This document shows, piece after piece, positions 10,689 through 21,710 of a DNA stretch of 64,000 bases; positions within the stretch are counted from its first letter, which is position 1, and each line of letters begins with the position of its first letter. A program made the position numbers and the translations under genes. The notes beneath the pieces are model-generated. The model saw only the letters and a list, made by a program, of their open reading frames with translations, was not told the origin of the DNA and made no database searches. The DNA comes from Fulvia fulva (lineage: Eukaryota > Ascomycota > Dothideomycetes > Mycosphaerellales > Mycosphaerellaceae): positions 3,410,001 through 3,474,000 of the forward strand of contig NC_063020.1 of assembly GCF_020509005.1 (NCBI RefSeq). The letters run 5' to 3'.

Positions 10689-12271
10689 TCATTGATGTGG
10701 TACGTCCGGTCTTGACTGCACTAGCCGCTCCGATCCACCAAGGCTTGTGTTCAAGGTTTCGCGTTGTTGAGTGAGACCATGATCTAATGCATCCTGTTGT
10801 TGAGAGAGGCCGGTGTTGAGAGCGTCTCGTTGCTGTGCCAGACCAGCATTCAATGCGTCTCGCTGCTGTGCTAGAGCAGCTCTGGCGGTATCGGTGGACT
10901 GATCGATGGCTCGCTCAGCTTGATGCTGTTTCTCCGCGAGCACGTTTCCAACCGCATCTCTCTGCTGTGTAAAGCCATCTCTCGCCGCATCTGAAGAAAC
11001 CTGTATCGCATTGTCGGCTTCGAGTCTCTTCGCAACTATCGAGGCATTTATGGCATCCCGCTGTGCGTTTAAGGCTTCTTTTTGTTGCGCAAGACCAGCT
11101 CTCGCGGCTTGTTGTGATTGATCAACTGCGTGCCTAGCCTCGAGCTCTTTCTCGTGTGCCGCCTCTTTCGCTTTCTGCTCGATCTCTTGTCCCAGATGCT
11201 GAACCTCTTTCACGGCTGACTGTATCTGGCCCAGGATACTATGCTTCTTCTCGTGAACCATGTTGCGACCATTCGATTCAATCTCCTTCTCCATATGAGC
11301 GATGTCTTTGACTTTGTCCTCTAGTACCTCTTTCAGGTGGCCGAGATTGGCGAACATGCCTTGTGCTTGGCCTTGGACCTTGATTGCTGCCGTGTTCGCC
11401 AGTGTCTCCTTCTCATTGAGCCAACTCTTGCCGTTGCTGATGTAAGAATCGGGGTTGAAAGCTACTGGCGGTTGAGAGAGTGCTCCAGGTTGGCTGATTG
11501 TAAGCGGTCCATTTCTTCCTATGCCACGTACGCTCACGAAGCGATCTGGTGTATTCAGCTCCACGTCTGCTCGCACATCATCGTACATTTGTCGAATCGT
11601 CTGGATCTCTTCGTTGACAGAGACTCCAGGCTGGCCAAACGCGAAGTCTCGCTCCTTCTGCTCGATGTACTCTCGGATCTTGCCCCACTCGTGCTGGAAG
11701 TACTTGAGCCGGTTCGGAAGGCCAGTGCCTTTCAGATATGTGAGGAATCCCGCGATTACAGTGTTGATTGCTCCGAAGACTGTCACAGCACTTCGACTCC
11801 CGTTGGCAGCACCAAGCGCTGTCAAAGCGGCTGCGACAACGATCTGTAGTCCAAGACAGCCTGTGATGAGCCTGTTGAAGAACTTGTAATCCCGTTTCTG
11901 CTTGATCTCTGCATCGCATACTGTGGTGTAGATGCCCATGTTCGGGCTTGGCCGTTTCGTGATTGATGGCTGTGGTCGTCGGTTTGGCTTGAAGCCGTTT
12001 GGTGCTTCAAATGTCTTGTCCTGGTAGACTGTTCGATGTTCAGTTCGGACGTCTGGATGGGGGTCCTCTGACTCTACTTACTGCCAACCAGCAGGCGAAA
12101 CTCCCTGAGGTCCCGACTCTCCTCAACCCAATCTGTTCGATACTGTCCATCTCGGTTGGGGTCATGGTCGTTGGCGTGTCCAGCTTCGTGATGTATGTTC
12201 AATGCAGAAGGTTGTCTGGACTCTTGCCACGCGTGTCTCGTGCGCGTCACGAAGTCGAGAGTCGAATCCAT
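10689..12271 (-). CDS. Fungal SLATT-domain membrane protein with hendecad-repeat tail
   Basis: Predicted two-TM SMODS/SLOG-associating effector-type protein (SLATT_fungal family). Exon 1 is 12271-12082 and exon 2 is 12028-10689, split by a 53-nt intron (donor GTAAGT, acceptor GAACAG) that joins EFRLLVG to IYQDKTFEAPNGFKP in frame; about 509 residues. The SLATT core has TM1 (LITGCLGLQIVVAAALTALG), the motif AVTVFGAINTVIAGFLTYLKG (TM2) and GLPNRLKYFQHEWGKIREYI followed by EQKERDF, all family-diagnostic. The C-terminal half is a long charged helix with 11-residue repeats (RDALNAGLAQQ, RDALNTGLSQQ, QDALDHGLTQQ). In bacteria SLATT proteins are predicted pore-forming effectors of nucleotide-sensing defence systems; the fungal role is unknown. 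The start codon is the first ATG of the open exon 1 and is less certain than the rest. Confidence 0.88.
10780..10890 (-). repeat. 33-nt tandem repeats encoding 11-residue units
   Basis: Inside the SLATT gene the 3' coding part contains at least three near-tandem 33-nt units, each containing CAGCAACGAGACGC-like sequence and encoding the pattern [RQ]DAL[ND]xGLxQQ. Longer, more diverged 33- and 44-nt multiples lie upstream in the same helix (to about 11120). The period of 11 residues fits a hendecad coiled coil or amphipathic membrane-lying helix. Confidence 0.75.
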
Positions 12272-13886
12272 GCTGTTGAGCGTCCTTGCTTGACAATGCC
12301 CAGGTCCTGTGCTTCAAAGGACTGCCGACACGACGGGATGCCTTCAAGACGGATTGATATCCTTTGCTGGCGTGGGTGTACCTTTTGCTTCTGACGCAAA
12401 TGTTCCGTCGTGTTGAGGGGAGCTCGAGCTTCATGCACACGCGCACTGTGGAGCACACTTAGCAACGCCATTTCGCCGTCTATGGCTGCAGACCGTCAAC
12501 GGCACTGGACCAGCTCGAAGGTAGCAGATCATTTCAGCGATCGGGTAGCTCGCGACGCACGCCTCAGCTGTGAAGGAGTCCATTATACCGCGGCGCCAGT
12601 GGAATGTGGCTGGCGTCTGAGCAAAGCGAACTCAGGTATGGTGCCCGCAAGAGGAAAGTCGGAGCTGCATAGCTGTGATTGATTGGGTGATGAGAACATG
12701 ACAGCTGCCCCATATCGATCTACATCTTGTGAGCAATGCATGGGTGCAGATCCGTGCTGCAGTAGTAACGCCACACTCGAAGCGGCAAACACAACTTCCC
12801 CTGTATTCTCGCGTTTGGGTAAGACTGCTGCAACCTCATCACCGCAATGGTCACCAGGTGCGTCCGGCTCTGTCACCGCTCGGAGTAAGTCACCTCTCCC
12901 GGCATGACCATCTGATGGTACGAAACACGAAGACTCCAACAAGGTCAGCTCGAAGACAATCATCATCCTCTAGACCACCGACGGCGATCATCTGAAGCGG
13001 CAGAATGGCGAGCCGGAGGCGATTCGAACGCAAAAGAGCCCCAGTCTTGGTTGTTGGTCAGACATGAAGAAGGTGAGGTGTCGTTCAAGTTTGCGCGACG
13101 CGTACGTTCAAAATCAGCATGCGTAACTCGCATAAAAATGCATAACTTTATGTTCTGCTCGTTGGTCACTACATCAAGACCATATTTCTGGATCCGGCAT
13201 CCAGTTAGTCCATCTAGAGCGAAGGACAGGCAAAATGTCAACGATATCCTCAGCCTGCCACTGAGCTCCAGCCAGCAAGTCCCTTCACATTCAGCAAAAA
13301 CGCGACGGCCTCAGTCGCATCCGATAAAATGTGCCAAGAGGCGGCGGTGTTCTGGGTACTTCTTATTATAACAAAGCTCTCTTCTCGTCTTGCAAGGGCT
13401 GTGGACAAAGTTCGTTGCCGCCGGGCGCGTCGTCGTCTTCACCAAAAACACTGATGCTTGAACCTGCCGGCGTGCTAAAGCGATACGACGATTGTAGCGA
13501 CCTGCGCGAAGTGCTCGCGCAGTGCTATATCATCATCGAATCCCTAGCTTGTTTAGCCTAGTACGCTCAGGATCCAAAAAGTCAGTCGTCACTTTTAATA
13601 CATGCGGCAATCAACAATTTGGCCAACCGCTTTCTCGGCCGACTTGTCTCTTGCTATCGGCCAATCCACCTCTGCCAAGTCATCAAAAAATGCTGAAGAG
13701 AGGCAGAGGCCTGCCTCAAAGACGAGCGAAGGCACTACCGAGCGCTATCCGTGTGTACACAGCATTCTGCGAGCAAAGGAGCGAGCTTAGGAGGTAGGAG
13801 GTACCTTAGAGTGAATCGCACGGGTCGGAGAAACAAATTCGCTAGACCTGACTAATTCAAGTTGCTGGAAACACGTGACCTGCCCT
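12272..13886. other. Gene-poor stretch
   Basis: About 1.6 kb with only short unconvincing ORFs on both strands. A segment at about 13409-13490 is visibly related to 14493-14577 (shared CCGCCGGGCGC and TGCTTGAAC...GGCGTGC blocks), suggesting diverged copies of one sequence. No complete gene supported. Confidence 0.5.
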
Positions 13887-14072
13887 CCGCGCTGTGCCTG
13901 TTGGCGAACTCGCAAGAAACATATGCTCGCGTTGTTGACGCATCTATTATCGCAATACCTTGATTACGGGTAGCGTAGCGCTACCTTCTACGAAGCCGGA
14001 AAGAGGTGGTATAGAGCTCTACTCCGCTACGCTTACCCTCTGGAGGTTCACAACCGCCAACAGCACATTTTT
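13870..14072 (-). repeat. Dispersed repeat, partial copy A
   Basis: Reverse complement of the repeat also seen at 23572-23755 and 61369-61722. It has the shared blocks GTGCTGTTGGCGGTTGTGAA, GGTAAGCGTAGCGGAGT, GAGCTCTATACC and, at the other end, GCGAGTTCGCCAACAGGCAC plus a CACGTGAC box. The two ends carry an imperfect inverted TGTGC(C)TGTTGGCG, as in a MITE. The middle differs from the other copies. Confidence 0.8.
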
Positions 14073-14299
14073 AATCAAATTTTGAGGACTTAACTTTGCA
14101 CCTGCCCGCCCGGCGAGGGCTAATAGCCCTCTGTTTCTCGTAGCCGAAGCAAACCTAGGAGGGACCCAAGGTAGGAGGGGCCCCCCGAAGGGAGGGAGGA
14201 TCTCTTAGGAGGCCCTAGGTACAGCGGAGGGCTGGGGGGTGGGGATGTGGTTTGATGAACTTTGATTGATTACATCAGCTTGGGTCTGCCCGTAGTCGA
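14073..14299. other. GC-run and palindrome-rich intergenic segment
   Basis: Contains an inverted AGGGCTAATAGCCCT palindrome (about 14116-14130), repeated GGAGGG/GGCCCC runs, and CCTAGG elements between 14150 and 14240. No ORF. Looks like decayed transposon or insertion-scar sequence. Confidence 0.45.
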
Positions 14300-15567
14300 A
14301 AATGGGGTCTGCCCATAGACCGTGTGGTGTTTTCGCTCGACAAGTCATCATCTGCTCCATCGGACTCTTCATCTGGATCTAGGTCCTCAAAGTCGTCCTC
14401 TGGCTCGTCATGCTCGTCGTCGTTATCTCTATGGTCGTCTCCCTCCTCCGAGCTGCCGTCATCAGCTGCTTTCTTGACGCCGAGGGCAGGTGACAAAGTT
14501 GATACCGCCGGGCGCTTCGACCTATTATTGAAGCAAAGGCCTTTGCTTGAACACACTGGCGTGCAGCTAAGTAGCAAGGCCGTACCGATGCAGTCGAACT
14601 TACAGCGCGTCGCCGTATGTGTCGTTCATTCGTACCACACGACCAGCCTACCAGGTGTATCTATTTCACAGCTTCTAACACAATCGCAACCCGATCGTTC
14701 GATGACGAGACCGTAGAGACTTTGGCTAATATCCTGAGCACCGACGGTGTTGCAGAGATCAAGGAGATGCGCGGCAATTCGCCCCTGGGAAAACTCGTCA
14801 TGGAGATCAAGAAGAGAAACCTGATTGGCAAGCAACACGAAGAGGAGCGCCAAGATCTATCGACAAATGGTGTTTGACGCATTGCCGCAAGAAGAGAGAG
14901 ACAAGTTTGACATTATCCCGTTCGACGAGCCTGCCTTAGCCGGAAACGAGAGGGAGAAAATGTGGCAACCGGCTCCTTGCACGAGCGAAATTGTTGAGTC
15001 CCGGCATGACGGCGACGAGCACGGGGACGACGTGGACGACGAGGAAGCAGCTCGAATCGAAAAGGCGAACAACAAAGCACTCGGTGTCGCAGAAGGAGAC
15101 GAAGATGACGAGCTCGAAGAAGAGACCAGAGCCGCCGAGCTCGGCAACTTCTATTATGACAAGCAAAACTGGGTTACGAACCGTCGTGGTCTTGGAGACG
15201 TGGGAACGAACGCCGCTACACTTTGCGCCACACGACCAGCCATCGAGGTCTATCTTCCTGACAGCTTCGAGCACAATCAGAGCGGCCTGACGCAGGCGTG
15301 GAGCGCCCATTGGAGGGAATGCATGGGGGGGGGGCAGGAGACAGATGGGGTCTCGATCAAGACCTGATCTACACGCTCTACCTCTGTGATCACGACGATC
15401 CAGAGAAGAACGACTACCCCGCCGAGCGGCTCAAAGACCCGGAGAATATTCTGGACCTGGAGCGTGCCTTGCGCTTGCTGCAAAAGGTGTATTCTGTGGG
15501 AGAAGAAGCCACTTATGTGCAAGCTCATTCCGGTTCAGCAGTGAACACGACGTGGATAGAGATGTAG
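14300..15567 (+). pseudogene. Frameshifted acidic-protein ORFs (decayed gene of unknown family)
   Basis: Three overlapping plus-strand reading frames continue one another. Frame 14617-14877 (DDETVETLANILSTDGVAEI...) passes near 14850 into frame 14825-15367 (AKIYRQMVFDALPQEERDKF, then an Asp/Glu-rich stretch), and this passes near the G run at 15327-15335 into frame 15298-15567 (GLDQDLIYTLYLCDHDDPEK...LRLLQKVYSVGEE). Each transition needs a single-base change; the last is at a homopolymer. The motif PHDQP(T/S)R with following residues occurs twice (14634 and 15216), so an internal duplication existed. I do not recognise the family. Sequencing error at the G run cannot be excluded, but two shifts suggest decay. 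Confidence 0.5.
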
Positions 15568-16144
15568 CAACATGAGAAGCTTCTTGAGCCTGCTCCTCAT
15601 CTATGCTGGCTGTTGCTGGGTGTTACTAGGGACCATGGTATTGTTGCACGGCCGAGCGGCGCCAGCCATAATGTTCCCCATCTCTCGATCGCAAGGTCAA
15701 GTCATTAGTTCCACCAGCTGTAGTCTGCCGTAGGGTAAGCTTGCAGATATATACATGCAACAAACTGCATCCAGCATATACGACCGTACGCCAATGACCA
15801 TGGGGTATTCACTTCAAGCAAGGTGGACCATTGTGCACGTGCCCTTCACATGCTGGCCTGTGTAAGGCAGTCTCATTTCCGTAGATTCTTCAACTAACGC
15901 ACCACATCTCAAGTCGTTTCGTGAATATCTATCGTATGACATGAAAAATGCATAAGTTAGTACTAATCGAGCGTACATGTCACCAGCGTCCAAAGCTGAG
16001 CAGGGGCAGGCTCGTTGTGATTGGCTTTATAAGCAAGCAACAGGGGTTCTGATTGGTCTGAGTTTGTTTACTCACTACACTGCGTTTCTCTTCTCGTTGT
16101 TCGCCTCCTCCAACCAAAACTCCACATCCAAGCAATACCCTACC
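15568..16144. promoter_or_regulatory. Intergenic and APH-gene promoter
   Basis: No ORF of note. Just upstream of the phosphotransferase gene, two ATTGG (inverted CCAAT) boxes flank a TTATAA element near 16018-16057, consistent with a functional promoter about 90-120 bp before the start codon. Confidence 0.45.
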
Positions 16145-18034
16145 ATGGATTGTCCTCGCAACATCGTGGGCTCAGCATCTCAGCTGTTCTGCAGAAACAA
16201 GGACTCGCTCGAATACAAAGCCCTAGTGGCGCTGTCATGCTTATCACACCCGCAGCGTGTCATTCTCGCCGGTTTTATCCTGAACGCCGCGGATCGCGAA
16301 GTCGCCGCCCAATACCTACTGCAGGAGACGTCGGGCCGTGGACCTGCGACCATGTATGAGTTTCTGGCTGATTGGATCTTTCTCGTTACCAAGGGTAGGG
16401 CTGGACTGTCCTACCGGCCCTAGGGCATTCCTCTATTGGCGCTGACTGCTGACAGTTCGCCCAACTATCGATGCAAAACTGGATCGACAACAAAAGCAGG
16501 CCCTTCTAGAGAGCCACGGTGGAGCTTGCTGTTTCTCTCGAGCCGAAACTTCTACCGTGGCACTCGACGATTACGTATCGGCTTTCATCGTTCCGCCGGA
16601 TGTATTTGACCATCTGAGAGCCAACGAGGGTGTAAGTCGTCCGATTATCACCCTGCGCAAATCTATTGACTCCGATAGACTAGGCCTTTTCGAATGCTTG
16701 CAGCTTTTATTGGAAACGCTAAAGCCGGAGAACTCGAATCAGTGCTCAAGACTAGTACGACGTCTTCGCCGGGACACCTCAAGCAGTTCCTACTTCTGTC
16801 CAAAGATGCGTTTGAACTCTTTGCGAGCGGGGCCCTGTCAATGGAAGCGATGCCCTTTGGCAAAAAGGTCGGTCGACAATACGAAGCTCTCTCTTCCTAT
16901 GCTAAACTGCCCAGAATTCCTACACGATATGTGTCAACTGTCTGGCAGGGTCAACGCCAGATTGGGTGTCCAACAACATTGTGACATTTTCTGAGCGATC
17001 AGGGGATCTTGCTACTGCCCCAAATCCGCTGCTTTTCGAAGTCAACCGCCGCTTCTCTGAGGCCTTATCTTGGATACAAGTTGCTGAGCATATGAAATCC
17101 CGCCCAGCACAACAATGCCGAAGTAAGTGCATTCTCACCAAGCCAATTCCAAGCTGACCATCCACAAGGCGCGACTCATTATCTCGACTTTGCTCTTTCT
17201 CGGCCCATCGTCTTCGCGATGCGGCACGTTGGCCGGCTGATGCCAGTATTGCTACGTTCTCAAATTTACCAGGCACTTATGCAAGTTGGCCACCGGCTGT
17301 ACGGCCCTACCCTGTCTGAAAGAATGCACCGTCTCCCCTTCGGCCTCTATTTGAGGATCGCCGAAGCAGGCTGGTACCCACGGCATCGAGCCGAATTCGA
17401 GACGCTACGCCTCGTCGAGAAGTACACCACCATCCCTGCGCCGAGACCGATTGACACATTGCAGTACCAAGGCAAATCGTATCTGCTCATGACTCGTGTT
17501 CCCGGGCGACCGATTGGGACTTTACTCACCGGTATGACCGATGAGCAATTGCAAAAGGCCACACAAGATCTTGGGGGGTATCTCGAGCAGCTCAGAAGTA
17601 TACCTAACAATTCCTCCACCGGCGCTCAAATCTGTAACTCTGTAGGCGGTGGGATCCTAGACTGGCGGATCGGGGAATCTCAACTCCACGAGTTAACTTT
17701 CGCCACCGTGACGGACTTCCACCAATTCTTGACCGCTGATTACAGCAGGCACTTACAGGAGAAGGCGCGTCCATCCCATGACAAGAAGCACAACATTGTA
17801 TTTACACACGGCGACCTCAATCCACGGAACATCCTCGCAGACGAGACTGGGGCAATCACTGGCATTGTGGACTGGGAATGTTCGGGCTGGTACCCTGAGT
17901 ATTGGGAATACACAAAGGCCCATTTCGTGGTGAGGTCCACCATCCGATGGCTTGCCGATGTTATCGACCAAATATTCACCGGATACCGAGAGGAACTCAA
18001 GGTTGAAAATATGCTCAGTGATCTGGGCTTCTGA
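16145..18034 (+). CDS. Aminoglycoside phosphotransferase (APH)-like kinase with N-terminal extra region, five exons
   Basis: Protein-kinase-like small-molecule kinase of unknown substrate. Exons: 16145-16394, 16456-16631, 16679-16867, 16915-17122, 17169-18034; all introns are 46-61 nt and in frame (third donor GTCGGT is weak), giving about 562 residues. The C-terminal APH domain has the catalytic loop FTHGDLNPRNIL and the metal-binding IVDWECSGWYPEYWEY. The front of the domain has GPTLSERMHRLPFGLYLRI and FETLRLVEKYTTIPAPRPID. The N-terminal half contains ESHGGACCFSRAET, which resembles a degenerate HNH-type CCxTG region found in related fungal proteins; this is memory-based inference and the HNH residues are not intact. 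The ATG at 16145 has an ACCATGG context; an upstream in-frame ATG at 15977 is less likely. It is the only apparently intact larger gene in a decayed island. Confidence 0.82.
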
Positions 18035-18226
18035 CCAATACCTACTGACGATGATGCGGAACTGTGATGATCGATCTCGCGCTAGTTTATGCTCGTTGGC
18101 TACAACACATCAGGCGATGTGCACGTAAATGCTGACCCAATGAGCACGTACGACCACAGGCAAGTGAAATTAGCTAACTCACTCCTACCTCACGCCCTCG
18201 CCCTCCGTTTCCGCCAGGAAATTCTC

Positions 18227-18697
18227 TCATAGCCTTTCGTAGTCCCTCAAAAGCTTCTGCCTCGCTTCCTTGTTCCCCTTAGCCTTCTCCTACGCCTCGG
18301 TCCTGGCAATGTTTGGTGTAACATAGGGATGAGTCTCGTGGTACCAGATCGCGCCGCTTGACTTCACATTGTGTTTGTGAAGCTCATCGTGGGCCAAGCT
18401 GCCATCGTGGATCACAGGTGGACATCTCGAGTATCGTTCAATGTTCTCTGGAATATTGAGGTCAAGAATCCAATAACCATCTCCTTCGCGAACCCAGGCT
18501 TCGGCGTACCTGCGGTTGGTACAACTGGTGCTGTTACATGGAGGCGTAGTCATGTCTTTCGCTTGGGCTGCGTGAGCCTCGTCCATATCGGCCATGTCAC
18601 CGATCAAGTTCACCTCTGGGCAAGGGCTCTCTGAACGCTTGTCGCGACCGGCATGACCAAATTTCCCCACTTGCTGGTGCAACCTCTGTAGCCGCAC
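18227..18697 (-). pseudogene. Hypothetical ORF with in-frame TAG
   Basis: A 135-residue ORF (YAEAWVREGDGYWILDLN, then PENIERYSRCPPVIHDGS) ends at TAG 18290-18292. The same frame continues for 21 charged residues (EKAKGNKEARQKLLRDYERL) to TGA at 18227-18229. The good continuity across the TAG suggests a nonsense mutation (for example CAG to TAG). No family recognised. It could be a real shorter gene or a chance ORF. Confidence 0.35.
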
Positions 18698-19855
18698 AAG
18701 GATCTCACACCAGCCAGGCAGTTACGACCCCTTGGTTTCGAGATGGAGTCCGTAATGTTGCCGCTGCACGTGAGGTGCTCGATAAAATTCAGATAGGAGG
18801 TCGCGATTTCGCAAGTGTGCAGGTGTTAAAGTCCGTATCTTGGTTAGTTGCAGCAAACTTTCTAAAGTAAAGTTCAGCAAGATATTCTTGAGTCATACCT
18901 GTGTCCTCAGATGTAGTGCTGCTTACCTGCGGCCAATTTCAGCAAGGCCAACAATGAGTCAACAATGAATGAGTGACGTCGTTACCATTTGGACGGAATC
19001 TAGCGAGCAGATCAACTGCAGATGTGGTTCCGAACCAGCAAGTAGAGAACTTCATGCTTGCTGTAGCGAATGATCCAAGATCAAGATAGAGTGCACGACA
19101 ATCGCAACCCTGATGGCGCAAACGGCAGCGCCAAATGTAGAGGAAACGAAAGCCTCTGAGATGGAAAATACTTCACTTATCTTGTAACTTAGCACATCTC
19201 CCGCCCAGCAAAGCAAGTCCAGCCATAGGCTCAAAAAGCTACATAAAGTCCAAAAGCCGATTGCCCGCCACATACGGCCACAGATCAATGAAAATAAGCC
19301 ATCCCGTCCGCTCTGGCATCTTCAAGCATTGAATCGCGAGATTAGTACTACGGTGGGTGACCACGTGGGAATTCCTCGTGCTGTATGTTTTGCGTTTTTT
19401 TGCACAAATTTTGCTTGTGTGTAGCTCGTGCGTTTAGAGTGCATGAACCGGCGTTCGGCCGGCTTGTTGGCGAGGGTTAGCCTGAACCTCGTCTGTCAAT
19501 TTTGGCGACAGATGGACAGCGCTACAGACTGCGTGGGTAATACTTAACTTTTTTGCTTTGCAGCGAGACAGATTGTCAACACCCTTGTCGGTTCATGGGG
19601 TGATAATCAACCGCCTCTTCACGTTATTTTGGCCGCAACAGTGGGGATGCGCGAAACGCCAACCCCAGTCAGATTGTACTTGGTGAACATTGCACCTGAT
19701 GGACGCCCACGGAAACCTACATGCGCTTACTGTTATCCCATCAACTTCTGTCAAAGTCTTCCATTGAGGTGTGAGGCCAGGGACATTAATAGGAGTCCCT
19801 AGTTGATAGAGTTGCAAGACCTGCCAGGAGCGTTGCTTTGGAATGCTTTGACCTG
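18698..19855. other. Gene-poor stretch
   Basis: About 1.16 kb without a supported gene; only short shadow ORFs. An AT-rich poly-T containing segment lies at 19385-19415. Nothing else recognised. Confidence 0.5.
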
Positions 19856-20793
19856 CTAAGAAAGGAGATGCTGTCTCCAGTATACCGGGTCCATGGTCTC
19901 AGACGCTTCGAGCTTTCGGCCTAGTAGAGCAGAGAAGTAGGATACCCTCGCTGAGGTGCCACGAATCCGCCCTGTCAACATCTCTTCGTAGAGCTTGCCC
20001 GCGGTATGCATGAGAGCAGAGTAATATGCTCTCGTGACCTTTAGTCCCCGTAAGAGACATCCTGAGTAGAGATCCTCGATTACATCGACAGCTGCATCAA
20101 CCTCAGCCTTGCTGCCGGAGAGTGTCACATTGACAGGACTGTTATCACAAGCCAAAGTCGCACCATGGAGCGTTATGTTCTCCAGGCTAGTTCGGCTGAG
20201 TCTGACGCTGACCATAGCACCTGGCCCTGACGACTTGGATTTAGCGGCTTGCCCACGGTGCAGTGCAGCTATGATTGCTTCGGCTTCTGTCAAAGCGCCC
20301 GCTACATATGCTGCAGCGATTTCGCCGCTGGAGTGACCAACAAAAGCTGCCGGAACAACATCTGTAGCTGCCAAAGGCCCAAAGCGTTGCAGAGGGCTAT
20401 CTGGATGGCTGTGCTGACCGGTTGCGAGATCTCAGAATCGTGTGTACGACTGTCCTCAGTTCCACGGAGCAGCTCTTCTTTCAGGGAGAAGGCACACTCC
20501 GGAAGTCGACTCAAGACTTCCTCGAGACGCTGCGTCGTCCGACTGAACACCTGGTTTTGGTTGAGGAGTTCAGTTCCAGCACGCGGCCACACAGCACCCT
20601 GCCCAGTGAACATAAGAACAGTCTGCGACGGCTTCGATACTCGCGATATCGACGAGAAGCGAACTTCGCGATCACCTTTGCTTGTCACGCAAGTTGCGCG
20701 ATGTTGGTGATGTTTGCGTCGATTGCCTAGTGTGTACGCAAGGTTGTAGACCTCCGGAGATTGCTCGGGGATGCACCCTCCGGTTCTCTGCAT
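19856..20793 (-). pseudogene. Polyketide synthase acyltransferase-domain relic
   Basis: Isolated fragment of a type I (highly reducing-like) PKS. The upstream ORF (20793-20302) has the KS-AT linker YNLAYTLGNRRKHHQHRA and the AT start VLMFTGQGAVWPRAG. The downstream ORF (20374-19856) has the AT nucleophile motif FVGHSSGEIAAAYVAGALT, then LACDNSPVNVTLSGSKAEVD and ending at MDPVYWRQHLLS. The two are joined by a single-base frameshift near 20340-20380. There is no ketosynthase before it, and no dehydratase or ACP after it: the frame stops right after the AT. So it is a truncated, frameshifted relic that probably arrived as a fragment or was left by deletion of a biosynthetic cluster. Confidence 0.9.
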
Positions 20794-20840
20794 TCCCTCC
20801 TACACCACAAGACATCTTCACGAGCTCGTCATCCGTCAAT

Positions 20841-21157
20841 ATGACGACCGGCAACAACACGGTCAATAATGGCAGCACAGCCAGCCCAATGGGTAATGGC
20901 TACCCCGGCTTCGGCGCACCTCCATCAATGTATGGTTCAGCATCATACAACTTCTCCGCCCCAGGCTACCCATCTGGTGGCTATCAGAACGGCTATCCAC
21001 AGCCACAAGGCTGGTCAAATAACGGCAACCAGGTTGGCAGAACAACAACTTTCAGCAAGGCTATCAGGGCGGCGGACTCGGCCAGCCAGGCTACCAGCAG
21101 CCAGGCTTCCACGGTAATTTACGCCAGGATGATACAGCCTCAGGAGGTGGGTGTTAG
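20841..21157 (+). pseudogene. Gly/Tyr/Gln/Asn-rich prion-like ORF, frameshifted
   Basis: Starting at ATG 20841 the frame encodes low-complexity sequence such as GYPGFGAPPSMYGSASYNF and PSGGYQNGYPQPQGW. Near 21035 this character moves to another frame (NNNFQQGYQGGGLGQPGYQQ, ending at TAG 21155), while the original frame becomes unlike it. A one-base shift is the simplest reading; no good intron fits. The full frame ends about 105 residues in, so it may be only the N-terminal piece of a larger RNA-binding or cell-wall protein. Family not identifiable. Confidence 0.5.
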
Positions 21158-21215
21158 AGGTCCGATCGACGTAAATTTACGCCAGGATGGAGAACCCAAA
21201 TGGATCTGGCTGTGA

Positions 21216-21710
21216 GGATCGACACGAGGAGCCGAATAGGTGATGAGGGTGGACCTGTTGGAAGGAGTCGTAGGAGCGCCTCTGGAGGCCGGATGCACGT
21301 AAATTTACTCGGGAATCGTGCGGTGGTAGGTGGTGGCGGTGTCGGAGGTGGTGGTGGTGGTGTCGAAGTTGTTGTAGAGGTGTAGGTTCGATGGAAAGGC
21401 TGGAAAGATATATCTCACTAGAATAAGGTTCGGCACTAGCGCATGTGATGGCCAATGCGAAAGTGAGACGCACAAGTGAGGAGGGTTCTGCAGCAATCCG
21501 CAGACCCTTTACATGTAATCAAAAGCAAGCCGTTCAATCTCCATTCCAATCGAAGACCAGACTCCACCGTATGTCCTCCCTATCAACAACAGCATTCGTA
21601 ATGCAATAACCATTTGGGCCCTGAGTCTCGAAAGCATCCGGCGCTTGTGTATGGAGAGGAAGTAAGTTCTGCGTTCTTGCCCCTGGCGTACTGTTCTCAT
21701 AGCGCGACAG
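21216..21710. other. Gene-poor stretch with GGT/GGC-rich run
   Basis: Contains repeats of an AATTTACxCCAGG-type block (21117, 21174, with a partial copy near 21300) and a GGTGG-rich microsatellite at 21325-21365. No gene supported. Confidence 0.45.
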
